Counted from the stretch's first letter, positions 1-10,629 are shown. The stretch is DNA of 64,000 bases from Aselliscus stoliczkanus (GCA_033961575.1 CM066736.1:8713501-8777500), one strand, 5' to 3'. Made by a program: numbers and translations. Notes: generated by a model not told the origin, from the letters alone.

Positions 1-530
1 ATTGGTGATGGGTATTTGGGTTATTTGTCCATCCTGGATCACCTTGTCTTCCTGCCCACATGTACCCCTTTACCCATCTTCCCCAAAGTGGGAGATTGGC
101 CAACCTGTGAGTCATGGGCCAGGACGGAGGGATGGCGTCCCCTTTAGGCTGGGCTGTGCTCTCACTGGTCGCCGTCTCCTCCACTCCCTGCAGTATCACA
201 CTCTTCATATACCAACATGGCTCATTTGCCTGACCTATCAGGCATCGCAGTTTGCAAGGGGCCTCTAATCTCTGGCCAGGCAGCCAGCTGGTGTGGGAGC
301 CTTCCAGCCGAGGGCTGTCCCCATTGGGCCCCTGGGTATTCCCCCATGGTGCCCAGCTCAGGGCCCAGCCCAGGCAGGCAGTGGACCACCCCAAGGCCCA
401 TCTCTCCCAACGCAGGTGCCTTGGGAGGAGGGAGAGAAGGGGGTTGAAACAACAGAAACGTGGAGTGGGGGAGCAGAGCTGAGTAATTATAGAGGAAGAG
501 GCAGTGATAAAATGATAATGGACACGTTTT
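1..530. other. unassigned single-copy-looking sequence
   Basis: GC-rich sequence with no recognised repeat, splice-flanked reading frame or RNA gene. The short open frames on both strands overlap one another and none resembles a known protein. Confidence 0.5.
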
Positions 531-539
531 GACCCAGGC

Positions 540-960
540 TAACCAGTTCCGGAGCTGTGAAGTAACTCTGAGCCGTGATGGAGGGCAAGGGGCCTAGGCA
601 AGGCTACAGCTGAACTGGCGCTTTCACAAACAAGACGTAAATTGGATGCAAACATCTAATTAACCTTCTCCCTCAGTTCCCTCCACAGAGAGGGAGGTGG
701 CCCTCCCAGGGCTCCCAGCCTTCCCTCCAGGGATGGATTTGGGGGAAGGGAGGGGAGGGGAGAGGGAGGGAGAGGAAGCCAGGCTGTTTTTGTTTTTTGT
801 TTTTTTTTTTTAAACCAGCTCCCCTCAGGGTAGGGGCTGAGCTGACCCTACGGTGGGGTTGGTTTTCTCAGCACCTCAGGCTTGATCTGAGAGCTGCATT
901 CCTGTTTAATAAGCCCCAACGTGCTGGGCCAGCCCAGTTAATCACAAGCACCAGGAATGT
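540..960. promoter_or_regulatory. candidate conserved noncoding element (POU/homeodomain words)
   Basis: This block is non-repetitive except for a purine-rich run and a T-run at 750-812. Around 641-664 an octamer-like ATGCAAA word (646-652) is followed four bases later by CTAATTAA, a classic homeodomain core. A second part, 880-945, has TTTAATAAG and CCAGTTAATCAC words. Composition and motif style match vertebrate developmental enhancers. Conservation itself could not be tested, so the enhancer reading is inference. Confidence 0.35.
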
Positions 961-1124
961 GGCCCAACAATCAGGGGAAATAGAGAGTTTGGGGTTTTTT
1001 TGGTTTTGTTTTTCTCTCTGGTGGCTTGGCGCTGCAAAGTCTGCTCCCTGTGGGAATCCCCAGACCTTTGAGTCCTCCACCCCCCAACTCCCCCCACCCC
1101 CCGCCAGTCACAGAACATGGGGCC

Positions 1125-1215
1125 ATCTAATTCAGCAGGAGTTAGAGCACCCCAAACCTGGTCAAGCCCAATAGCCACCCCTGATAGCTATGTGACACTG
1201 GGCACCTTTAGTCAC
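1125..1215 (+). mobile_element. MIR-like fragment
   Basis: The words agctatgtgacactgggca and the following cacctttagtcac match the MIR segment that normally reads tagctgtgtgaccttgggca. The ends are diffuse, as expected for an old SINE. Confidence 0.45.
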
Positions 1216-1227
1216 CAGTCCACACTT

Positions 1228-1352
1228 CATTCATTCACTCTGCAAATATTTATGGAGCACCTACTGTGTGCCAGGCATTGCTCTAGGTGCTGGGAATATA
1301 GTAGCAAACGAAACAGATTAAAAAAAAACCCAAACACCAAAAAAAAAAAAAA
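1228..1352 (+). mobile_element. ancient interspersed repeat fragment ending in A-rich run
   Basis: The stretch has the familiar order of aaatatttatggagcacct, actgtgtgccaggcattg and aggtgctgggaat, a very common old mammalian repeat that recurs here at 18.1, 25.85, 50.0 and 58.7 kb. Family (L2-like or other old LINE) is not resolved. It ends in an A-rich run at 1321-1352. Confidence 0.5.
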
Positions 1353-1399
1353 ATTCTCTCTTCCTGGGGCTTTGAGGGGTGTGATGATGGTGGGCAGGA

Positions 1400-1515
1400 A
1401 GACGGACACTAAAGGACAAGGTGACATTGTGTCTGAGGGCGTGAACTGCTGGGTCCCAACCTCAGTTCTCCCACTGACCAGCTGTGTGACCCTGTACAAT
1501 TTCTTCAGTTTCTCT
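1400..1515 (+). mobile_element. MIR fragment
   Basis: Reads through gtgaactgctgggtcccaac, ctgaccagctgtgtgaccct and a short TTTCTTC segment, the diverged 5' and core part of MIR in sense orientation. Confidence 0.6.
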
Positions 1516-1559
1516 TCTTTGTCTTTCCCTGAAAAATATTAACATCCAGGAAACCTGGA

Positions 1560-3240
1560 AAAATAGTACAAAACTAACCTTAAATGTTAACATTTGCTCG
1601 TTTGCTTTTGGTCTTTCAGTCTGTCTCTCTCTGTCTTTATTGTGTTTTCTGAACCTTTTTCAGAGTATGCTGCAGACACGGTACCGGTGACCACTAAGTA
1701 CTTCAATGTCTGTTTCCCCAAAACAGATGTTTATTTATATAACCACAGTGCGATGATTAAAATCAGGCAAATTAACGTTGATCCATACTATTATCTAATC
1801 CAAGACCTTATTTGGAACTCTTCCTAAATCCTGATGATATCCTTCAAAGCAAAAGACATTCTGGGACCAAAGGTTGCATTCAGTGTCCCGTCTCCTTAGC
1901 CTCTTTTAACCTGGAATCAGTTCCTTAGTCTTTGCGTTCAAGACATTGATGTGTGCTTTTTTGTTTGTTTTTAAAAAACTTTTAAAAAAGATTTTATTGG
2001 GGGAATTGGGGAAGGGAACAGCATTGGGGAATCAGGGAAGGGGAACAGACAAATTGCTGTCCTTTTGTTCTTCAGTCTAGTTGTGGAGGACATCGCTTCA
2101 GTGGCCCATGTTGGTATTGTGATCATTGTGCTCTTCCCGGGTGAGGCAGATCGGTCGCCGGCCTCTGGATGGTCGCTCACGGTGGCTCACGGCAGCTCAC
2201 GCTGGCTGCCGGCCACTCACTGTAGCCTATAGCAGCCCACTGCAGCAGGGGCTGCAGCCTACACCGTCGTCGGGGCTCGCAGCCCAGCTCCAGGTGGAGC
2301 TGTTGTTAGCTGTAGAGGGCAGTGTCACTGGCCCTCATATGTGGGATCCAAACCGGGGCCACTGGTGTTCCAAGCCAGCTCTTAACCAACGCCCCACTTG
2401 GCTGGCCCAAGACATTGATATTTTTGAAGCATCCATATGTAAGAGACACGCAAGATCTGTAAGATGTCCCTTAATCTGAGTTTGTCTCCTATTTCTTTAT
2501 GATTTGATTCAGGTTGTGCAGTTTTGGCAAGAATTCTATATAGGTGATTCTGGGTTCTTCCTGGAATGTTGTGTCAGGAGGCACAGATGTTGATTTGTCC
2601 CATTATTGGTGATACTGACTTTGATCCCTCGCTTCGGGTTTGCCTACTGAACACTGACTGTTTCGCCTCTGTGATGAGGAAGTACATTGTGGGTAGATGC
2701 TTTGAGGTGAGGTAAATATCCAATTATTCCTCAGACTTTGATTGACTAGTTTTAGCATCGTTTAAGGATCTCTGCTCAAATCAATGACACTGATAATATT
2801 TCCCAAATGCATATTGTCTAACCCCAATCTTCCTTCTACATTTATGAGAAGGCTTTGTACTGTGAAGAAGAGAATTCCTCATTCATTCATTCATTCATTC
2901 ATGTCTTTGCTATGTCAGCATGGGCTCATGGACTCTTATGTTATTCAATGAACAATAACCCTTTACTATCTTTTTATTTTGATGCTTATGTTGTCCTAGA
3001 TTTGGCCAACTTTCAGCAAGCTGGCTCCTGTGCCCTTTTGACATGTCCCGATCATTCTTTAAACATTTCTTTAGTGTCTCACACAGGAAAGAATTTCAGA
3101 CTCACTTTGCTCATTCCCAGCCCCAGACCTGGAATCGGCCAATTCTACAAGGAGCCCTGGTTCCTTTTATGGGGGAAGGGTACATAGAAGTCATGCTCTG
3201 GGCTCCAGTGTGCTCACTGCTGTTGGGGTGTCACCACATC
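1560..3240 (-). mobile_element. ancient L1-type LINE remnant, antisense, split by a SINE
   Basis: The order of words matches a well-known old mammalian L1 remnant in antisense: aacatttgctcg, gagtatgctgcagacac, ataaccacagtgcgatg, cctcttttaacctggaatc, and after the SINE ggcaagaattctatatagg, gaggcacagatgttgatttg, ttttagcatcgtttaagg, gtcctagatttggccaac and tggaatcggccaattctac. The run is about 1.2 kb once the type B SINE at 1951-2408 is removed. An ATTC tetramer run at 2877-2902 belongs to it. No open frame survives. Family name is recalled, not searched. Confidence 0.65.
1951..2408 (-). mobile_element. type B (long) SINE inserted in the old L1
   Basis: A full long-form SINE on the minus strand: T/A-rich tail end (1951-1998), body with repeated GGCTCAC/GCAGCTCAC words (2165-2300), and the tRNA-like head with B-box-like complement at about 2345-2360, ending ttggctggccc. 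It is bounded by an 11-bp target duplication, aagacattgat, at 1940-1950 and 2409-2419. The L1 sequence continues on both sides. Confidence 0.88.
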
Positions 3241-3244
3241 CAGG

Positions 3245-3400
3245 CTCTGTCACCATGCCTCGCTGATGCTTCTGTGTCTCCATCTGTCAAATGGGATACA
3301 ATCACCCCTACCTCCCAGATTGTACAAGGCTTAATAAATGAACCAGTATCTGAAATGTGCTTAGAACAGTGTCCTCCTGGAACACGGATGATGCTGTACA
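3245..3400 (+). mobile_element. MIR fragment
   Basis: Contains ctccatctgtcaaatggga, then tacctcccagattgt, and tgtgcttagaacagtgtcc, which follow the MIR 3' half in the right order and spacing. Confidence 0.65.
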
Positions 3401-3439
3401 AGTATGTGTGTGTTAGATAAACAAGAAATACATTTAACA

Positions 3440-3650
3440 TGTTAGATAGTGGTATAAGTGTTCTGGAGAAAAAGAGACTGAGGGACTCTTCCAATATTAT
3501 GTGGGATGGTCAAGGAAGGTCTCGCTCAGAAGATAGTTGAGCAGAGGCCTAGGGAGGTGAAGGGTGATATCTAAGGAAAGCAGGCAGACAGAAGGAACAG
3601 CCAATGCAAAGGCCCTGAGGCAGGAACATACCTAGCCTGAAAGTAGATGC
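3440..3650 (+). mobile_element. ancient LINE-like repeat fragment
   Basis: Contains ggtcaaggaaggtctcgctc and gcaaaggccctgaggcagga, the downstream part of the same common old repeat family whose start is seen at 1228-1320. The same gene-less module recurs at 56.2-56.4 and 62.3-62.7 kb. Confidence 0.5.
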
Positions 3651-3799
3651 CAGCTTCCCAGACTCCAGAGAAACCAAATTTCTAGGTGAAAGCACCATTT
3701 TTTTTTTTTAAACTGGGTACTGTGGGGGATGCTTGGACCCTTACCCTGGCTTGCTAATCTCCAGGGATACAATCATTGTGGATCAAATAAATGCTCACT

Positions 3800-4010
3800 C
3801 CATGTTTGGTCTTGGGCTGAGCATTCCCTGTGGATGGGTGGTCTCATTTAAATCCTCATAACACTCTCAGGAGGTAGACCCTCCTACGACCCCATTTTAC
3901 AGATGAGAAGCTGGAGGCTTATGCTGAATGATTCACTTGGCCAGAAGGCAGCCAGCACGTGGGGAACAGGGCAGAACTGGAAAGCTAGCCTCTCTGACTC
4001 CAAAGACTTG
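3800..4010 (-). mobile_element. MIR fragment, antisense
   Basis: Reads tttaaatcctcataacactc, cccattttacagatgagaag and the GGCAGCC..GGGGAACAGGGC segment, the reverse complement of MIR from 3' to 5'. Confidence 0.65.
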
Positions 4011-4339
4011 GCCAGAAGAGACAAGGAGGCATGAGCTGCTTTTTGTAAGACACATTGGCTGTGCAGGCCTCCGTTTCCCCATTTGCCCAAATCGCAGCAC
4101 GGGGTTCCCTGCCCGGTGCTGGTTCCATTCCAGTCAAACCGGAAGGTGAGGTGTGCCTGGTGGGGCATCTCCCTCTGAGAGGCAGTGAGGGGCTCCTCCG
4201 CATGGCTTCCCTACAGCTGCCCCTCCCCCACGGGCCTTCCGATGGCGCCCCCCCCCTTCCTCTTTTTCACCCCATCTTCCCCAGGGGCAGCCAGCCAGCA
4301 AAAAGAGTCCCTGGGCAGCAATGATGAAGATGGATGTGT

Positions 4340-4960
4340 GATTGATTCAGCCCCCCTTCCCTCTGCCCTTCTGGTAGAAAATTAAAAGACCATTTGTTAA
4401 GGGGCGAAAGTCCTCAGGTGCATCCTGAGGCCAGACAATTTGTCTCTGTGAAAAGGATGCTATTATGAGAGAGGCTGGATGCAGGCAGAGGGCGGGCCTG
4501 AGGGGAGGCCAGGGACGGGGGAGGCCCTGAGGAGTGAAGGGGCTTGGCAGGGGTGGGGGGAGGCCGAGACAATGGGGGGAAAATAATAAATACATCGGAG
4601 CGTGCCAGCCGCGGGGCTCCTGGCTAGAGAGGAGTGGGGACAAGGAGGGGGCTGCTCGGGGCTGGGCGAGCTCATGTGCGCTGGCCTCGGAAGCCAATTC
4701 CTTTTTCATGACCCTTGTCGGGGACCAGAAGGGTGTCGCCCGGGAGCTCTGCTGCCCTCCATTAAAGAGGGTTTGTAAATGACCCTCTTTAAGGAGCGAG
4801 TTTCTCTTTATAGACCTCGGTGTGGAGAAGGGAAGGAGGAGGGGCACCCTGAGTGAGCCCCCTCTGCCCTCTTGGGGGTCATTAAGTGATTAGAAAGAAG
4901 GGGCCAGTTCTCCAGGCGCCATTCAGATGAGGGGATGCATTTATCACAAGCACTATTATT
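4340..4960. promoter_or_regulatory. candidate conserved noncoding element with 11-bp inverted repeat
   Basis: This 600-bp block has no transposon signature. It alternates GC-rich spacers with AT-core words: aaattaaaagacc, aaataataaatacatcgg, ttcatgacc, tcattaagtgattag and actattatttattg. At 4762-4792 an 11-bp perfect inverted repeat (ttaaagagggt / accctctttaa) surrounds a 9-nt spacer. Sequence style suggests a developmental enhancer. It could equally be ordinary unique DNA; no alignment was possible. Confidence 0.4.
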
Positions 4961-5159
4961 TATTGTTTTTTAAAAGGTTGCATTAGGCTCTCTCTGCTGT
5001 CCCCTAGCCCCCTTTGTGTGGTCGGTTTCCTTCTGGGGCTGCTTCTTCCAGGATCCCAAAGGCGAGGTGTCCTGTTCCCTTAGACCCACCCGGAACCTGA
5101 TCCCCATCCTTTGGGCCTCATTGTCTACCCTACAACATACCCGCCCTGCCCCTCTCTTT

Positions 5160-5390
5160 GGGCCAAACGGCCCCCTGGCCCACCTCAGCCCCACGTGCGG
5201 GACAAGAAGGCAGGTAGCCTTGTGGTCCCCTCTCTGGTTCCAGGGTACACCTGTCAGCTTCTTCGTTCTGCCTCTTGCATTTGAGTTTCCTGAAGGCAGT
5301 GGCAGCGGCTTGGACATGGCTCTGTCCCCAATGCCCAGCACAGTGCCTGGCGCGGAGTAGGCACTCAAGGAAAGGGTGTTTGCCAAAAGC
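5160..5390 (+). mobile_element. L2 3' end fragment
   Basis: Ends with cccagcacagtgcctggcg and gtaggcactcaaggaaaggg, the hallmark L2 3' terminus, preceded by a diverged ctcttgcatttgagtttcctgaa segment. Confidence 0.6.
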
Positions 5391-5419
5391 CCTCATTTGC
5401 TTCTTCTGGGAACTGGAAA

Positions 5420-5530
5420 ACATTTGCCCTGTTGGATAGATGGGAAAACCGAGGCTCAGAGGATGTTGCCGAGTTGCATAGATTGTCGGGGGACAGAGCT
5501 GGGATTTGAATCTGGGTCATGACACTCATG
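5420..5530 (-). mobile_element. MIR fragment, antisense
   Basis: gatagatgggaaaaccgag, gctcagaggatgttgcc and gagctgggatttgaatctgg follow the MIR antisense order. Confidence 0.65.
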
Positions 5531-5867
5531 AGGGAGAAAAAGACCTTTGAAGGGAAGAAGGTCTGTGCGGCCCTCTGATTCTAGAAAGCTCTTTGCTTCT
5601 GGGAAGGAAAATCTGCAGCCAGCCAGGGTCAGAGAAACTAACTCCTCCATGTGCTCTTCCAAAGGGATGAACCCAAATGACCTTTAAATATACTAACTTG
5701 AAAATGTCCCTCTTCTGCTGAAAAAACCCCAGCTCTCCGCACGGCCCACAGGACCGGCTGTCTGACTGCTGGTGGCCCTGCGGGTCCTACCTGTCACTCT
5801 CCTTCTCTCCAGCTCCCCGCCTTTGCTCAGGCTGATCTCTGTGACTAGAAAACTCTCTCTCTCTGTC

Positions 5868-6045
5868 CAGCCGTGCTTTCCACCTTTGCCTGCACGTGAG
5901 AATCCCCTGGTCTAGTTCCTCAAACTCACGCACACCCTGGAGCAGGCTTTCTGGACCGGGCTGGCCCGGGGGCCGGGGTATGCAAACACATCTCCTCGGG
6001 TGATTTTGAGGCCCTGCGAGGGCTGAGAGCGCTGAGCTAGCCCGT
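5868..6045 (+). mobile_element. MER5A-like hAT fragment
   Basis: Contains tgcacgtgagaatcccctgg, ggctggcccgggggccgggg and ctcctcgggtgattttgag. This resembles MER5A (non-autonomous hAT-Charlie element) although the terminal inverted repeat is not clean. Confidence 0.45.
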
Positions 6046-6099
6046 TCTACCCGTTTCCGGTCTGAGCCCACAGGCCACTTCCTGGTTGCCGGGCAGGGT

Positions 6100-6300
6100 C
6101 AGGTCACCTTGCATTGTCCCTGAGCCTGCTCAGCCTCCTCTCCTCATCTCTTTGTGATCGCAGGCTCTTTCAGGGGGCTTATGTGCACGCCTCGGACATT
6201 TGCCTCTGAAAGGACAGGGACCCGTCCATTGGGCATACGGTTGGCAGCTGGACACATCGTGCAGCAGACGCCTATCACAATTTTGTTGAATGAAGGAGTA
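6100..6300 (+). mobile_element. possible L2 tail
   Basis: The segment ends with ttttgttgaatgaagg, as L2 copies do, and has weak upstream similarity (aaaggacagggacccg). The young SINE below is inserted just after it. Confidence 0.35.
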
Positions 6301-6306
6301 AACTTT

Positions 6307-6414
6307 TTTTGTTTGTTTTGAGGGCAGTGTCACTGGCCCTCACATGTGGGACCGAACCGGGGCCGCTGGCTTCCCAGGCCAGCGCTTAACCACCGTGTCA
6401 CTTGGCCGGCCCTT
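6307..6414 (-). mobile_element. type A tRNA-derived SINE
   Basis: T-run, then gagggcagtgtcactggccc, a B-box complement (gggaccgaacc), the ctggcttcccaggccag hairpin, and ttggccggccc at the 5' end. A 13-bp perfect target duplication, aggagtaaacttt, lies at 6294-6306 and 6415-6427. Confidence 0.92.
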
Positions 6415-6429
6415 AGGAGTAAACTTTGA

Positions 6430-6955
6430 GAGATGGCATTGAATGGGTGGCATTGAACCGCCTTGGAACAGAATCTATAAAGGGCTTTTACATGCTTCAC
6501 TCAGGCACCGTTCAGCTGTTCAGAGGCTGGGGCATGGGTGGGGTGATGAGATGACCAAACTCCGCCGGCTTCCAAGTCCTTCCCAAGTGCCCCTTCCCAC
6601 CCCCTCACCTCATTTTCCCTCTGTTCAGTGCGCCACCCTGCCTCCCATCCCTCTGGCTTGTCCCTGTCACCACTCCCACCGCAGGCCACTCTCCTCCTGG
6701 GAGTTCCTTCTTGAGTTCTCTCTGCAGGGGCCTGGGGCTGGCGGCCACCCCCCAGGGCCCAGTGAAGAACCTTCCATGTAGCAATTCTGCAATGCCTTTT
6801 TGCTGAATAAATAAATAGCAGTTGGATCTGAATCTTGAGGGGAAATGTGGGGGGGGGGGTGCAATTTGATAAAGCCTACTCAATATTAAAATGTCATTGT
6901 ACAATATATTTGGAAAGCAAAAGAGAAAAAGTTAAGCAGCAGATTGGAAAAATTA
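6430..6955. other. unassigned sequence
   Basis: No repeat or coding signature recognised. It includes a run of G at 6849-6859 and an AATAAATAAATA word at 6805-6816 that has no upstream gene context. Confidence 0.5.
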
Positions 6956-6957
6956 AA

Positions 6958-7262
6958 ATCACTGGCATGGGAGCTGGGCTGCATAGGTTCAAATCCCAGC
7001 TCTACCACGTAGGTGCTGTGTTACTACAGGCAAATTCCTTAATCTCTCTGTGCCTCGTGTTGCTCATCATAAATCTGAGGGACCTGCTTTATAGGGTTTC
7101 TATTACTATATAATATTAACAGATATGAAACCTAATGTTTTATAATATATAATATGTAATACATTACAATTATTATTGTTATATTGTTGAATGCATTAAT
7201 AGGTATAATGCTCTTGGAACAGTGCCTGGCATATATGAGTGCTCAATAAATATTATTAGTAT
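6958..7262 (+). mobile_element. near full-length MIR with an internal AT-rich expansion
   Basis: Starts ggagctgggctgcatagg, continues ttcaaatcccagctctacca, ctctctgtgcctcg, and ends ggaacagtgcctggcatata and gtgctcaataaatattatt. Between 7095 and 7200 the sequence has become almost pure A/T, longer than the usual MIR spacing. Confidence 0.85.
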
Positions 7263-7714
7263 TTTTGATTATTTGTAATATAAAATGAGGGTCAGTGATA
7301 TTTGAGCTCCTAGGGACTCAGTGATCCTCAAACTTGGAGCGAGGGTACCCTAGGGGGAAGCGGGGAGATGGGGGCCAGATCCTGATTCTTCTTAGGTTTA
7401 TCAAAAGGGCTCTGGAGGAAAAAAGGGCTGCATCACAGCCCGTCTTTGAGGACCTGGGCTCCCTCCCACCCTCATTGCTCCTCTGACCTCCTGGCCAGCT
7501 CTGAGGGTCGAGGGTGCACTGGGGCCTGATAAAGCGGCCACCTGTCCTCGGGGGAAAATGAGAAAAGTCAGGACAAAGGAGGGACAAAGCTCAATGTATT
7601 CAATACAGAGCACAGGCTCTTATTCTGAGATTATGTCCTTTCTGCCTTTTTTTTTTTTTTTGGTGCTAAAATGTCCTTTCTATTATAAAATTATGATGAT
7701 AGGAGATGGGAGGG

Positions 7715-7718
<4 letters not shown>

Positions 7719-7758
<40 letters not shown>
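7719..7758. repeat. (TG)20 microsatellite
   Basis: Forty bases of uninterrupted TG. Confidence 0.97.
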
Positions 7759-7760
<2 letters not shown>

Positions 7761-7899
7761 CATTTTCAATCTTGGTGAGATGAAGGGTTGACAACCTTAT
7801 AATGACCCCCTACCCCCCTTTTTATTTTTTTGGCAGGAGGAGGCATCTACCAGTCTGTAACATCCAAGTAGATCAATGATAGCACGTTTCATTTATTCA

Positions 7900-8530
7900 A
7901 CTTAGTCCATTTCTCCATACAACAGAGTGATTTTAGAAACACAGGAATCAGATCATTTGCAATTTGATAAAACATAGTTTTCATTACCTTGCCTAAATCT
8001 CCCATCTCCTTTAAACTAAAATCCCACTTGTGACCCATGTCCATAAAACCCTACATAGCCTTGGTCCTTGTCTAACTCCCGTCTTCCCCTGACTCTGACT
8101 ACACCAGCCTCTGTTGCTCTTCAAACACACCAAGCTCATTCTCACCTCAGGGCCTTTCCACTGGCTGTCCCTTCTGCCTGAAATGCTTTTCCCATGAAAG
8201 CTGCATGGCTCTCCCCTTTACTTCATTCAGGTCTCAGCTTAAACGTCTCCTCAGAGAGAGTTCTGCAGGCCCCTCTGTAGAAAATAGCCTCGGCCCCGTC
8301 TTCCTGATCGCTTTTGACCACATCACCCTGTTTACGTCCTCTCAGCACTTAGAGTTATCTGAAATCACCCAGTGCATTTTTTGTTTACTTGTTCACTCAT
8401 ATCTGTCTCCCATGAAAATGTCAGCTCCTTGTCTTGTTGGCCAGCTTTCGTTGGACTTCTGAACACCCAGTGCTTACAGCATGGGGATAGGCATACCACA
8501 GGGGCTTGAGATGTTGTTGATTGATTTGGG
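7900..8530 (+). mobile_element. long L2 3' fragment
   Basis: The sequence follows the L2 3' region in order: agatcatttgcaatttgata, ttaaactaaaatccc, acaccagcctctgttgctc, cctcagggcctttccactgg, ggtctcagcttaaacgtctc, ccatgaaaatgtcagctcc, and a degenerate end near 8465-8510. The protein-like reading frame here is L2 remnant, not a gene. Confidence 0.75.
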
Positions 8531-9420
8531 CCAGGAGACACGATTGGAAAGTCCCAAGTTGGCTTGACCAAAGGTCCCTTCTCTTGGACTCCAGGATGGA
8601 GGCAGAAGGGAGCAGAGGGATGCATCTAACCCAAATGTGTTAGACCCTCGTGCAGGTCAGGCGTAGGCATCCTGGGCAGGCACCAGGGTGTCACTGCAGA
8701 TAAGACAAGTGTCCAGTGAAGCAGGGTGGAGGACCTGGTGGGCTGACCTTAAGTTCCTTTGCCCTCAGATCCATTTCCTGCCTGGCCTTGCTCAACTCTG
8801 TGCCACAGTGGGGCTGACAGCTGCAGGCTGTTTCTAAGCTGCCGGTCAGCAGGGTTTGGCCAGTGGGAGGCACCTTCAGGGGGTTGGAAGGCAGAAGAAA
8901 GGGAGAGGCCAAGGTTTCTCCCTTGCTCTCCCATGGGTGGCTTCTCTGGTGAGCAGTTGCGTCAGCGCTGTGGCTGAAGCTCCTTGTGGAGAGCCCCCTG
9001 CTGTGGCTCTAGTGTCTTCTGAGGACCCCGAGCACCTGGGCTCCGCTGATAGCACCCTCCTTCTCTGTCCCTCCCATTTAGGATGGAGGCATCTTCCTGC
9101 TCTGGTAATCTCTGGTATCTCCCCACTGTCCCCCGTGGGTTCTCAGTTTCCTCATCACTAGGGTCACCGATTCCTGGCATCATGCCCTCTGTTGCAAACC
9201 CTTCAAGTGGCTTCCGAGATCCTGGCTGGACCCTGATGGACTCACACGGGTGCAGTGGGGGTCCAGGGAGGGGCACCTCTCACACCTGACAGGCACCTGG
9301 AGAGGCTTCACGGAGGAACTTGTACCTGAGCCGAGACCTGCGGAACTTTTGTCATCAAGATTTCCTGTTTAGAACTCTCCTGAGCTCAGCTCCATCGCAT
9401 CTGTCAGCAATCCCCCATCA
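8531..9420. other. unassigned sequence
   Basis: GC-rich, no clear transposon signature. Several short overlapping open frames on both strands lack similarity to known proteins and lack credible exon boundaries. Confidence 0.5.
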
Positions 9421-9424
9421 GCAT

Positions 9425-9635
9425 TCCTCAATCTTGGCACTGTGGACATTTCTTTGTTTGAGGGGCTGAGGCGTCCTGTGCAGAGTGGGATGTTTAGCAG
9501 TGATCCTGATGTCCACCCACTAGAAATGCCAGCATCATCTCCCCCATCCCCGCTGTGACAACCCTATGTCTGTCCATAACTGTCAAATGTCCCTTGAGAG
9601 CCAAGTTGCCCCAAGTTGAGAGTCACTTAGTGATA
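9425..9635 (-). mobile_element. MER20 hAT element, antisense
   Basis: ctcaatcttggcactgtgg, gtgggatgtttagcagtgat, cacccactagaaatgccagc and aagttgagagtcactt follow the MER20 antisense order. Confidence 0.75.
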
Positions 9636-9639
9636 TACA

Positions 9640-9830
9640 TCTAGCCCAGTGATTTCCATTTTGGTTATTCCCAAGAATCACCCCAAAAGGGCAATTTTTA
9701 AACATATGATGGCCAAGCCCCACCCTGGACAGCCTGAATCAGAATCTCTCGGGGGAAGCCCTGCGCATTGGGTGTTTTAAAAGTTCCGCCAGGTAACTTT
9801 TATGCACGGTCAAGGTTGAGAGCCACTGGG
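9640..9830 (+). mobile_element. MER5A hAT element
   Basis: Starts cccagtgatttccattttgg, continues aagaatcacccc, aagccccaccctgg, ctgaatcagaatctctcggg and ends gttgagagccactggg, the inverted terminal repeat. It lies immediately beside the MER20 in a head-to-tail pair of hAT remnants. Confidence 0.75.
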
Positions 9831-9945
9831 CTAACCCAGCGCGATGCCCCTTCTACCTCGACTACTTTCTGATTCACACATTGGTGCAATTAAAGTCTCC
9901 CACCAGGTGACTGGGGCAGCACAACCCAGGGATTGCTGCAATGCA

Positions 9946-10008
9946 ACAATGCAATGCAACATTGCAACAATGCAATGCAACATTGCTACAATGCAATGCA
10001 GTGTTATT
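9946..10008. repeat. 21-bp tandem repeat, three copies
   Basis: Units acaatgcaatgcaacattgc plus one base occur at 9946-9966 and 9967-9987, with a partial third copy from 9988. The repeat is built from the smaller word tgcaa. Confidence 0.85.
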
Positions 10009-10629
10009 TGAAAACAAATAACAAACCCGAAGGAAACATTCATGCCCTCCAAACAGACACACGCGTAAGCTCACGCGAAACAGCAACCACCACTTTGCCA
10101 GCCCTTTCTTAATACAGATGAAGGGGACCTCACGGGAGGCTTTCTGTCCCCAGGCGACATCTCCATTTCCTGTAGCCCATTTCATGCTCGGGAATAGCAT
10201 CTGTGTCCTGCTTTCTCTCCTGGGACAGCCGCAGAGTGCCAATGGTCTGGAGGTGTTGCCAACCCACACATCTGCCATGTTGACAGTGTGGGGACGGTCA
10301 GAATCCCCTTCCTCCCCGGGTCCTGTCATCAGCCAGCCAGACACCTCCGCGGAGGCGGGGACTTCTGCTCCACCCTCTCTCCCTGTGGGCTCCAGGCAGG
10401 GCTTCTTAGCGGAGCTGGAAGTTTTCTAGCTGAAGTCAAATGTTACTTTTTCTTTGCCACGGGCATTTTTATTTTCTCAAGGCACAGAAGTTCTGTCCCA
10501 TTAACCTAAATCAGTTAATAAGGTTAGTTTGGTTTTTTAAAATGGTTCCTCATGACTCACTCCTCCTAAAAATTGTCCTGGGTCATTTTAGGTCAAGGGC
10601 AAGAAAACTCTGGGCCCCTAGGCCCGGCC

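Noticed and set aside
6805..6816. AATAAATAAATA as a polyadenylation site
   Set aside because: No upstream exon or gene context; such words are common in AT-containing DNA.
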